Shown one piece after another: positions 27,972-35,614 of a stretch of 64,000 bases of DNA. The DNA lies in the NCBI RefSeq assembly GCF_036345995.1, contig NZ_CP107796.1:1302001-1366000 (forward strand), in the 5' to 3' direction. The stretch comes from Streptomyces sp. NBC_00557. GTDB taxonomy: Bacteria; Actinomycetota; Actinomycetes; Streptomycetales; Streptomycetaceae. Each line of letters starts with the position of its first letter. The stretch's first letter is position 1. Position numbers and translations under genes: made by a program. Under the pieces are notes generated by a model. It was not told the DNA's origin. It searched no databases and was given only the letters and a program-made list of their open reading frames with translations.

Positions 27972-28078
27972 CGGCATCCTCCTGAACAGTAGGGAAGTTG
28001 TTCACGTACCGAGAAGTGCACAGGCCGCGCACAGTACGCGGCGTTGATCGACTCTGTCACTCGGCCGGAGGGTGTGCG

Positions 28079-28870
28079 GTGGCCCTGAACAACACGTATG
28101 ACGCCAGGCCCCAGCAGGAGACCGCTGTCGGAGCGGGCATACAGCTCCTGCTGCTGGCTCTGCTCGGCACGGCGATAGGCATGGGGCCGGCCGGCTGGCT
28201 GACGGGCCTGGCGTTCGCGCTCGCCACCTGGGCGGTCCTGGCCCGGGCCCTGCACCGCTCCTGCCTGCGCTCCTTCGGCCCCGCCAACCGTGTCACGCTC
28301 GGCCGGGCCACCCTGGTGGGCGGGGTGACGGCGCTGGTCGCGGACTCCTTCGAGAGCGCACCGCCGGTGACCCTGCTGGTCGGCCTGACCGCGGTCGCCC
28401 TGCTCCTGGACGGCGTCGACGGCAAGGTGGCCCGCCGCACCGGCACGTCGACCGCGCTCGGCGCGCGCTTCGACATGGAGGTCGACGCGTTCCTGATCCT
28501 GGTGCTGAGCGTGTATGTGTCCATGCAACTCGGCCCGTGGGTGCTGCTGATCGGCGGGATGCGCTACGCCTTCGCCGCCGCGGCCCGGTTCGCCCCCTGG
28601 CTGAACGCCCCGCTCCCGCCGTCCTTCGCCCGCAAGACGGTCGCGGCGATCCAGGGCATAGCCCTGCTCCTGGCGGGCTCCGGCCTCCTCCCCCACCTGG
28701 TGAACCTCACCATCGTGGTCCTCGCCCTGGGCTCGCTGCTGTGGTCCTTCGGCCGGGACATACGGTGGCTGTGGCGCACCTCGCGGCGTACGCCGGCGGC
28801 GGCGGAAGCGGCGGAAGCGGTCCAGCCGGAGGCGGCGGAGCCGCGGTTGGTGGGGCTGGGGGCGAGGTGA
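28079..28870 (+). CDS. CDP-alcohol phosphatidyltransferase-family membrane protein
   Basis: 263 residues from GTG 28079 (GGAGGG six bases upstream). The full CDP-alcohol phosphotransferase motif is present with all metal and substrate residues: D111, D114, G115, A118, R119, G128, D132 and D136 (LLDGVDGKVARR...GARFDMEVDAF). About six membrane helices surround it. Such enzymes join a CDP-activated alcohol to another alcohol with release of CMP, as in phospholipid synthesis. It is divergent from the MDR gene with a 107-bp shared promoter region, and together with the flippase it suggests a lipid-linked or phosphodiester-containing product. Confidence 0.87.
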   Translation: MALNNTYDARPQQETAVGAGIQLLLLALLGTAIGMGPAGWLTGLAFALATWAVLARALHRSCLRSFGPANRVTLGRATLVGGVTALVADSFESAPPVTLLVGLTAVALLLDGVDGKVARRTGTSTALGARFDMEVDAFLILVLSVYVSMQLGPWVLLIGGMRYAFAAAARFAPWLNAPLPPSFARKTVAAIQGIALLLAGSGLLPHLVNLTIVVLALGSLLWSFGRDIRWLWRTSRRTPAAAEAAEAVQPEAAEPRLVGLGAR

Positions 28871-28953
28871 GGGCGGGTACGGATGTGCTCTGGGCCGCGC
28901 GCGAGGGGCGGGGCGAGGGCTCGGTGCCCCTGTGCCAGGTCCGGGGCGAGCCC

Positions 28954-30069
28954 TCAGCGCGCCGGCGCAGGCCCGGCGGCCTCCAGTGCCCGTCTGACCT
29001 CGGCGGCGGGGAACGGCGTCCGCTTACTCCGCGTGAGCAGCCGGTGGTGGAAGTCGTCGAGGACGATCGCGTGCGGCGCATGCCGGTCGAGGAGCGCGGC
29101 GAGACCGGACGGCACACTGCCGGGCCGGCGCCCCGCAGCCCAGGCGCGCAGGAACGCGCCGGGTTCCATCCCGCCCCGCACGTCGTCGGGGAGATGATGC
29201 CGCAGCAGGTGGGTGGGGGCGTAGGACCGGTCGTACACCAGATGCCCGGCAAGGAACTCCCGCTCGGGCCCGGACAGTTCGAAGTCCCGGCTCAGGGCGA
29301 GCCCGAAGTCCGCGAAGTACACCTGGCGGCCGTCGGTGAGCAGGTTGTCGAAGTGCGCGTCGAAGTGCACGAGCCCGCGGCCGCTCATGAACTGCGTGCC
29401 CCGCACCAGCGCCTCCTCCACCCACCGGTACGGCGACGAGCCGTCTCCGTGCCCCGGCTGCCGGGCACCGCCCGCGTCCCGGGTGTCCTCCGCGCCCCGG
29501 GTGTCGCGGAGCCAGGCGGAGAGCGTGCGGGGCACATGCTCCAGAAACAGAACCAGGCTGTACGAGGCCTTGCCGATGGCCTCCAGCCGCCGGCGCACGG
29601 CTGGTGACCCGTCCCAGTGCGCGACGGCGCCCTCGATCCCGCCGAACACGTCGGTGAACCCGTCCGGCGGGGAGTCCGGCAGGACCCGCCAGTGGTACAG
29701 CAGCGGAAACCCCGCGTACTCGTTCTCCAGCACCCAGCCGGTGGTCATCAGATGCGCGGCCAGCTCCCGCCAGGCGCCGAAGCCCGAGGAGCCCACGCCG
29801 TACTGGTAGAAGAGGGGCAGCTCGAAGAGGTTGGCGGTGGACCGGACATGTTCCCCGGCCAGCTCGAGGTCCGTGAGCGGCACGCGTTTGACGAAGACCG
29901 GTACGCCCTCGACCTCCATCTCGCCCGACCGGCCGCCGACACCGGACCCGAGCACCGGCGCGGCGGCCACCGCGTCGCGCAGCCGGCGGTCGCTGAACAG
30001 CGCCAGCCGCGCTGACACGGCCGCGTGGGCGGACACCCGCGCGGCATGCCCTGACTCGGTCGGATCCAT
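28954..30069 (-). CDS. Protein-kinase-fold (aminoglycoside-kinase-like) protein
   Basis: 371 residues from ATG 30069; the frame is open upstream but lacks a ribosome site. The fold is kinase-like: VFVKRVPL holds the ATP lysine, GLVHFDAHFDNLL the catalytic loop (Asp and Asn of HxD...N) and YFADFGLALS the metal-binding DFG. The activation segment and substrate lobe do not match Ser/Thr kinases; the HFDAHFDN form is that of small-molecule kinases such as choline/aminoglycoside kinases and homoserine-kinase-like proteins. The substrate is unknown. It seems to be transcribed alone. Confidence 0.78.
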   Translation of the reverse strand: MDPTESGHAARVSAHAAVSARLALFSDRRLRDAVAAAPVLGSGVGGRSGEMEVEGVPVFVKRVPLTDLELAGEHVRSTANLFELPLFYQYGVGSSGFGAWRELAAHLMTTGWVLENEYAGFPLLYHWRVLPDSPPDGFTDVFGGIEGAVAHWDGSPAVRRRLEAIGKASYSLVLFLEHVPRTLSAWLRDTRGAEDTRDAGGARQPGHGDGSSPYRWVEEALVRGTQFMSGRGLVHFDAHFDNLLTDGRQVYFADFGLALSRDFELSGPEREFLAGHLVYDRSYAPTHLLRHHLPDDVRGGMEPGAFLRAWAAGRRPGSVPSGLAALLDRHAPHAIVLDDFHHRLLTRSKRTPFPAAEVRRALEAAGPAPAR

Positions 30070-30310
30070 CGGCGCACCTTCGATCGCACTCGCACGGCTC
30101 TGCACGCGCCCATCCTGACCACCGCCGAGGCGAGCGCAAGCCGTTTTCGGCCGGGCCCGGCGGGGGGAGGACCGGACCCGAGCGCGGATCACCACCGGTA
30201 CGGCCCTTCCCCCACGGGGCGCGCGTGGCGCGCCATGACCTGTCCTCGGCCCCCTATCGTGATGCCGACAGGTCTCTATGTCGTCATACCGCCTACGGCC
30301 GCTAGGACCG

Positions 30311-31036
30311 CTACGACCGCGCCGACCGGCTCCGTACGATCGCGAAGGCGCCGGCCGCGAGCCCGAGGACACCGACGACCAGACCGGCGATGCCGAGTCC
30401 ACGGGCGGTGGAGTCGCTGGCGTCGGGCCCCGCCTTGGCGGTGGCTGTGGCTGTGTCGGTGGCGTTCTTGGCGGGCGCGGAGGCAGTGTCACCGGCGGTG
30501 AGCTTCAGCACGGGTGCCGGGTTCTCCGGTTCGTCGTCACCGCCGGCGGCCGGCTCCTCGATCCAGCGCGCGACCTTGCCGTCGGAGTAGGTCTGCAGGG
30601 TCTTGAACACCAACGTGCCGGTGTCGTCGGGCAGTTGGCCGAAGGCGACGTTGAAGTCCTCGTACTGCCCGGCGCCGATCTTCCCGCCGCTGAAGGTGAT
30701 TTCGGAGGCGGCCTCGGTGATGGTGCCGTCGTCGGTCTTGACCGGTGTCTTGAGCTTGGTGGTGGTGACCTTGGCGGTCCAGCCGTCCTGCGGGTGCACG
30801 AGCACGCCGAGAACGGGGTGGTCGGTGGGCAGGAAGACCTGCACCTTCGTGGTGGAGGCGCTGTCCTCCTCGTTGGGCACGCGGAAGGTCAGCACACCGT
30901 CGGTGGCTCCCTTGGCGTAGCTCTCGGGGTGGACGGTGACATGCGCGGAAGCGGCACCGGCGGCGAGGAGCACCGTCGTGACGGCGAGAGCAGCGACAGC
31001 GCCGGCGCGGCGGGCGGCGGGATGCGATGCGGACAT
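30311..31036 (-). CDS. YcnI-type copper-binding secreted protein, membrane anchored
   Basis: 241 residues from ATG 31036. A Sec signal peptide (VAALAVTTVLLAAGAASA) ends so that the mature protein begins with His (HVTVHPES), the residue that chelates Cu(II) in characterised YcnI domains. The Ig-like DUF1775 domain follows (FRVPNEEDSASTTKVQVFLP, GWTAKV, FNVAFGQLPD). A Ser/Thr/Ala linker and one C-terminal membrane helix (GLGIAGLVVGVLGLAAGAFAI) hold it on the outer face. It follows a His/Met-rich membrane-protein gene by 34 bases in a likely two-gene copper operon. Confidence 0.9.
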   Translation of the reverse strand: MSASHPAARRAGAVAALAVTTVLLAAGAASAHVTVHPESYAKGATDGVLTFRVPNEEDSASTTKVQVFLPTDHPVLGVLVHPQDGWTAKVTTTKLKTPVKTDDGTITEAASEITFSGGKIGAGQYEDFNVAFGQLPDDTGTLVFKTLQTYSDGKVARWIEEPAAGGDDEPENPAPVLKLTAGDTASAPAKNATDTATATAKAGPDASDSTARGLGIAGLVVGVLGLAAGAFAIVRSRSARS

Positions 31037-31070
31037 GGGTGAGTCGATCTCCGTACGGGTGATGTGTCGT

Positions 31071-31781
31071 TCAGGGGCAGAGCGAGTACGGGATCGGTGC
31101 CGGGGGTCCGCGTCTGCTGACGGCGTGCCGCAGCAGGGTCGGCCGGGGCGGTTCGGGGCCCGCCGGGACACCCGGTGCGGCCCCGGCGGGGGCGGGCAGC
31201 GGGGTGTCCCGCCACCAGGCGACGAGCCCGGGCACCAACGTCCCGGCCCGCCGCAGCAACGACCACAGCGCGGCCTCGCCTCGCCACAGCCACCAGGAGG
31301 CGACCAGGGCGGCGAGGAGGTGGGCGGCGGTGGCGTAGGCAGTGACGTGCGCGTGGGCGGAGGCGTGGGCGGCCATGCGGAGGTGCATCGCGGACATGGA
31401 TGCCATCACGTGACCGGACATCGGCGGCGCCATGACATGGCCGGACACCAAGCTCGTGGCCGGGGCGCCGATGGCCCCGCCGTGCCCGGGCATGGCTGCC
31501 ATACCCGGCAGACCGGCGTGCCCCGAACTGGCGTGGGCTGCGTCGAAGCCGAGGTGCAGGCCCGCCTGGACGAGCAGCATGGCCACGCCGATGCCGGGCA
31601 ACGAGCGCTCCCGGCCGCCGAGAAGCCAGCCGAGAGCGAGCACGGCGGCGAAGGCGGCCGCGTCGGCCCACAGCGGCGGCATGTCGCCCATGGCGAGCCC
31701 GTGCCCGGCGGCGGCGAGCAGCACGCACACCGCGGAAAACACCGCGGCACGCAAACCTCTCACCGCCGGGGACGCGCTCAT
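31071..31781 (-). CDS. His/Met-rich multi-spanning membrane protein, copper context
   Basis: 236 residues from ATG 31781, with GGGAGGA well placed; a GTG six codons upstream falls inside that site. At least four hydrophobic helices are seen. Between them lies a loop very rich in His and Met (HAGLPGMAAMPGHGG, GHVMAPPMSGHVMASMSAMH, AAHASAHAHV), typical of copper-handling proteins. No family name can be given from sequence alone. The following ycnI gene supports a role in copper uptake or delivery to periplasmic-type cuproenzymes. Confidence 0.75.
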   Translation of the reverse strand: MSASPAVRGLRAAVFSAVCVLLAAAGHGLAMGDMPPLWADAAAFAAVLALGWLLGGRERSLPGIGVAMLLVQAGLHLGFDAAHASSGHAGLPGMAAMPGHGGAIGAPATSLVSGHVMAPPMSGHVMASMSAMHLRMAAHASAHAHVTAYATAAHLLAALVASWWLWRGEAALWSLLRRAGTLVPGLVAWWRDTPLPAPAGAAPGVPAGPEPPRPTLLRHAVSRRGPPAPIPYSLCP

Positions 31782-32142
31782 GGTGAGGGATCCTCCCACG
31801 GATGGGTGTTACGTACGGCACCGATGCGCCGTTCACCGCCACGGCGGCAAGCGCGCCTACTCCACTCCCGTCGCGTCGAGCAAACGACACCGACAGCGCG
31901 GACTTGCCGGCACACGCCGGGTACAGCTCCAGGCGTGCGCCGACCACCCTGTGCGGTTCACTCAACAAGGGCCGGGGTACGCCAAGGTCCGCGGACGTGC
32001 ATCGGAGTGCCGGACTCGGCGAAGACCTGGCACCGAGTCCGGCCGCTGCCCTGCGGACTCACATGCGCCTTCAGCGCAACCGACACCCTCGGTGCACGCC
32101 TCCCCACCAGCACCTTGTGGGCACTCATGTCTGTGAGGCGGT
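31782..32142. other. Gene-free stretch
   Basis: 361 bases between two minus-strand genes. A 127-codon plus-strand frame at 31802-32185 has no ribosome site and unnatural composition and was not accepted. The promoter of the copper operon should lie near 31790-31900; no clear boxes or terminator seen. Confidence 0.5.
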
Positions 32143-33957
32143 TCAGACCATGCCGACGCCGTTCGAGTACGACTTCATGTTGTAGGTTCCGAAGCCGTTC
32201 TCCACAGGGTCACCGGCGTTGTTGATGCAGTGCAGGATGCCGCCGCCGCCCGCGCCGTTGAGGCAGACGGTCATCAGCGAGGTGAAGACGACGCCCGGGG
32301 TGTCGGGGACCTCGTAGGCGCGGTCGGTGTAGATGTTCGCGTTGAGGTTGAAGTAGGCGTAGCTGCCCAGGCCCCACGCGTGGTGCTCGGTGACGTGGTC
32401 GCCGACCTTGTAGGCGGCGAAGCCGTTGGTGTTGCCGTGTCTCCAGGCCGACTGTGTCGGGACGTCGTAGGGGTGCTCGTTCTGGAAGAAGTAGGTGCGG
32501 CCATGGTTGCCGTTCCAGAGCACCTCGTAGTTCTGGTGGTGCTCGACGAACAGGCCGTAGGTGGTGACCCGGTCGCCGTTGACGAGGAAGCCGACGCCCG
32601 CGGGGTTGACCGACCAGCCGACCGTGCCGTCGAGGCCGTGGTCGGCGCGCCAGGCCCAGACGTGGTCGACGATCACGTCGTTGCTGTCGATCTGGATGCT
32701 GACCCGGGTGCCGCCGGGGACGGCGCCGCCCATGCGCGGGAAGACGTCGAAGAGTGCGGTGGGGCGGTGCGCGTGGTTCCTGCGGCTGCGGCCGTCGCCC
32801 ACGCGCAGCAGCACGGGGGAATCGGCGGAGGCGGCCTCGAGGATCACGCCGGCCACGGACGCGTCATCGATGTCGGCGACCTCGATGAGCGAGTTGCCCT
32901 TGACTGCTTGGAGGGTGGGCAGGCCGAGGCCGAGGACGACGGTGCCGGGCCGGGTTATCCGCAGTGGTGCGGACAGCGGGTAGATGCCCGGGGTGAGCAG
33001 GAGGTGCTTGCCGCGGGCGAGCGCCGCGTTGATGCTCGAGGCGGAGTCTCCGGGGCGGGCGACGTGGAACTCGGTCAGCGGGATGCTGTGGCCGGCGGCC
33101 GGTCCGTCGGCCCAGGAGGTGCCGGCGCTGTCGCGGCGCAGCGCGGGCACGAAGACGTGGTAGGCCCCGCGTCGGTCCACGGTCAGGAACGGCTTCTCCC
33201 GGATCACCGGGGTGCGGTCGACGGTCGTGTAAGGCGGGGTCGGGAAGGACGTGGCGGGTGCGCCCTGGACGCCGACGAAGACCATGTTCCAGTTGGCGCC
33301 GGTCCAGCTGCCGATGGTGTCGTTGCGCGACAGCCACTGCTGCTGCGAGCCGGAGTTGATCTGGCCGTCCACCACGGTGTCGGCCAGGAAGCCGCCGCTG
33401 GACCAGCCGTTGCCGGGCGGGCTCGGCATGAGGATCATGTTGCCCTTGACGTGGACGCGGCGCATCGGTCCGGCCTGGGCGACGGCCCAGCGCTCCAGCC
33501 CGTCCGGCGGGACGATGGTCAGGTTCTCGGCGGCCCGCCAGAAGTCCTGGGTGCCGTTGCCGCCGAACCACTGGGCGTCGACGGTGACATGGCCGTTGAT
33601 GACGACGTCCTCGGGGCTGGCGCCGAGCCCCAGTACGTGGGTGTAGAAGCCGACGTTGATCTCGACGTTGTACGTGCCCGGCTTGAACGCCAGGGCGTAC
33701 CGCTCGGTGCCGAACTGGTTGGACTGCTGGACGGCGAACACGGCGTCGATCTGCGCCTGGATCGCCGCGTCGCCCATCGATGTGTCGAAGACCAGGACGT
33801 TCGGCCCCAGACCGGCCGTGCCGTGGCCGTCCGTGCCGCCGGCGGAGGCGGGGGACGACGCGAAGGCGGATCCTGCGGTGGCGCCGGCCAGCGGCACCGC
33901 TGCGGCAGCGGCCGCCGCTCCGCGGAGCAGGGCACGGCGAGAGGGAATCACGGACAC
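32143..33957 (-). CDS. Tat-secreted right-handed beta-helix protein (pectin-lyase-like fold)
   Basis: 604 residues from GTG 33955-33957 with GGGAG five bases upstream. The N-terminus carries a Tat motif (SRRALLRGAAAAAAAVPLAG). The mature part has two regions of beta-helix repeats: PGTYNVEINVGFYTHVLGLG through GGFLADTVVDGQINSG, and ALARGKHLLLTPGIYPLSAPL through VDHVWAWRADHG. The start of each half (FDTSMGDAAIQAQIDAVF; ARPGDSASSINAALARG) recalls family-55 exo-beta-1,3-glucanases, which also have twin beta-helices. Databases often label such proteins adenylyl cyclase without basis. Polysaccharide breakdown is the likely role. A palindrome lies 55 bp upstream. Confidence 0.78.
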   Translation of the reverse strand: MSVIPSRRALLRGAAAAAAAVPLAGATAGSAFASSPASAGGTDGHGTAGLGPNVLVFDTSMGDAAIQAQIDAVFAVQQSNQFGTERYALAFKPGTYNVEINVGFYTHVLGLGASPEDVVINGHVTVDAQWFGGNGTQDFWRAAENLTIVPPDGLERWAVAQAGPMRRVHVKGNMILMPSPPGNGWSSGGFLADTVVDGQINSGSQQQWLSRNDTIGSWTGANWNMVFVGVQGAPATSFPTPPYTTVDRTPVIREKPFLTVDRRGAYHVFVPALRRDSAGTSWADGPAAGHSIPLTEFHVARPGDSASSINAALARGKHLLLTPGIYPLSAPLRITRPGTVVLGLGLPTLQAVKGNSLIEVADIDDASVAGVILEAASADSPVLLRVGDGRSRRNHAHRPTALFDVFPRMGGAVPGGTRVSIQIDSNDVIVDHVWAWRADHGLDGTVGWSVNPAGVGFLVNGDRVTTYGLFVEHHQNYEVLWNGNHGRTYFFQNEHPYDVPTQSAWRHGNTNGFAAYKVGDHVTEHHAWGLGSYAYFNLNANIYTDRAYEVPDTPGVVFTSLMTVCLNGAGGGGILHCINNAGDPVENGFGTYNMKSYSNGVGMV

Positions 33958-34554
33958 GGCTCTCCCTGAAGGTGGTGGGCAATCGGGACCGCGGCTGGTC
34001 CCCAACCGCGAGAGAGCGCTCTCAGCCAGGGAGTGAATCATCGCCGGTATGCAGCGTCAATAAGTCTGCACCAATAAGGCGTTCGGGCAGTGTCGGGTGG
34101 TCGGCTGCCGTGGCGGCCCCAGCGCGAGGACCGCGCCTGACCGCCTCTCGTCCGTCCGGACGGAAGCCGTTCCCCTCGGTCTCGGACCCCGCACCACACG
34201 CCTGCGCAGCTGTGTCACGGCGCCGAATGCGTGAAGTGCGTGAGGGAACGGAGAGCCCCATGTGAATTGGCGTGGCGCTTCAGGTGTTATTCGCCACAGC
34301 AGTGCTGCAAAGCATCGGGGTCGAGAAGTCGCGACGCGGCCCGCACCTACGGCGTCACAGGCGCTCGTATGCATGACATGAGGTTGCTCTGCGTCGCTCA
34401 AGTCGAAGAAGGCCCGCTCAGACCCTGTCTTATGATCGTTGAATAGTTGATCTCATCGCGTCTGCAACCAGTCTCGGATGGGTCTTGGCGACCGCACACG
34501 CCGACAACTGCGCGCGCCTCGCCGTAGTGACACATGTAAAGAAAGGTGAACAGC
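33958..34554. other. Divergent promoter region, otherwise gene-free
   Basis: 597 bases between the beta-helix gene and the YceI gene. It contains a 12-bp perfect palindrome at 34012 and, near 34431-34455, the A/T-richest patch of the neighbourhood (TATGAT, then TTGAAT), probably the yceI promoter area. Open frames here lack ribosome sites. Confidence 0.5.
34012..34023. promoter_or_regulatory. LacI-type palindrome upstream of the beta-helix gene
   Basis: A perfect 12-bp palindrome GAGAGCGCTCTC, 55 bp upstream of the start. It differs in only a few positions from the cellulose-utilisation (CebR) operator TGGGAGCGCTCCCA of streptomycetes. A LacI-family sugar-sensing repressor is the likely binder; none is encoded in the window. 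Confidence 0.6.
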
Positions 34555-35469
34555 ATGGCCCTCGGACTGCTCCGACGTCGGCGTTCCCGCAGCGCTGCCG
34601 ACGCCGCGCCGGGCCTCTCGATACCCCTGCCGGCCGGTGCGGGCGCCTACGGCTGCGAGGTCGTGGATCCCATGGGCCAGCCCATGGGCGGCGCCGAGAT
34701 CACGGTGACCGCAGTGGACAGCCATCGCGTCGTCGCCCGCGGAACCACCGATCCGTACGGGTTGTTCATGGCGACGCTGTCGCCGGGCTCCTACAGCGTG
34801 ATGGCCACGGCAGAGGGGCTGACACCGGCCCGTAAGAGTGTCGACATAGCCGCCGGGGTCGTCCTCCCACCGGCGCGCATCTCCCTGCTGCCCGCCCGTC
34901 AGCTGGAACTCCCGCCGCCCGGCAGCTGGTTGTTCGATCCTCCGCACACCGCGATCCGGTTCATCGCCAAGCACGTGGGTATGGCCCACGTCCACGGCCG
35001 TTTCACCCGTTTCGACGGCGGCATCCGCATCGGACCGGACATGGCCGACTCCCAGGTCTCGGTGCGGATCGACGCCTCCAGCATCGCCACGGGCAACAAA
35101 ACCCGTGACAACCACCTTCGTTCGGCGGACTTCCTTGACGTCGAGCGCTATCCGTACATCGACTTCACCAGCACCCGGTTCGTCTACCGCGGTGGCTCCA
35201 AGTGGACGCTGCACGGCACGCTCACCATGCACGGCACCAGCCGCTCCGTGGCCCTGGACACGACGTACCTGGGTACCGTGAACGGCGGTTACGACCAGGA
35301 ACTCCGCTGCGCGGCACTGGCGAAGACAGAACTGCACCGCGAGGACTTCACTCTCAACTGGCGCTCGATGCTGGCACGCGGCATCGCGGTCGTCGGACCG
35401 ACCGTGCAACTGGAACTGGACGTCCAGGCGATGTACCGCACCCCCGAGACCCCCACGCCGCCGGAGTAG
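34555..35469 (+). CDS. YceI-family protein with N-terminal carboxypeptidase-regulatory-like domain
   Basis: 304 residues from ATG 34555 (GAAAGG 8 bases upstream; a GTG three codons earlier is less likely). Residues about 30-105 form a small beta-sandwich of the carboxypeptidase-regulatory type (CEVVDPMGQPMGGAEITVTAVD, TTDPYGLFMATLSPGSYSV). Residues about 115-295 are a YceI lipocalin-like barrel (SWLFDPPHTAIRFIAKHVGMAHVHGRF, ADFLDVERYPYIDFTST, HGTLTMHGTSRSVAL), a fold that binds polyisoprenoid or other amphipathic lipids. There is no signal peptide, so this one is cytoplasmic or exported by other means. It stands alone between divergent and convergent neighbours. Confidence 0.87.
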   Translation: MALGLLRRRRSRSAADAAPGLSIPLPAGAGAYGCEVVDPMGQPMGGAEITVTAVDSHRVVARGTTDPYGLFMATLSPGSYSVMATAEGLTPARKSVDIAAGVVLPPARISLLPARQLELPPPGSWLFDPPHTAIRFIAKHVGMAHVHGRFTRFDGGIRIGPDMADSQVSVRIDASSIATGNKTRDNHLRSADFLDVERYPYIDFTSTRFVYRGGSKWTLHGTLTMHGTSRSVALDTTYLGTVNGGYDQELRCAALAKTELHREDFTLNWRSMLARGIAVVGPTVQLELDVQAMYRTPETPTPPE

Positions 35470-35490
35470 GCGCCTCCTCCGGCACCGGCG

Positions 35491-35522
35491 GTGCGACGGC
35501 CGCGCAGCTGCGACCGTCGCAC
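35491..35522. terminator. Hairpin between convergent yceI and laminarinase genes
   Basis: A perfect 9-bp stem with a 14-base loop, 22 bp after the yceI stop and 93 bp before the laminarinase stop. A weaker candidate than the others because of the large loop. Confidence 0.45.
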
Positions 35523-35614
35523 GACCTCCATCCGGGCTACGCGCCTCGATCTGACGGGCCATCAGTCGTCAGCTCGGTGATGCAGGGCGATCGGCCCTGT
35601 CCGCTGTCGGGCCC

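Noticed and set aside
31802..32185. 127-codon plus-strand frame in the gap before the beta-helix gene
   Set aside because: No ribosome site, composition unlike neighbouring proteins, and its end overlaps the antisense of the conserved beta-helix C-terminus.
32143..33957. Adenylyl cyclase label often used for this protein type
   Set aside because: No cyclase catalytic motif is visible; the sequence has beta-helix repeats and a Tat signal, which fit a secreted polysaccharide enzyme.
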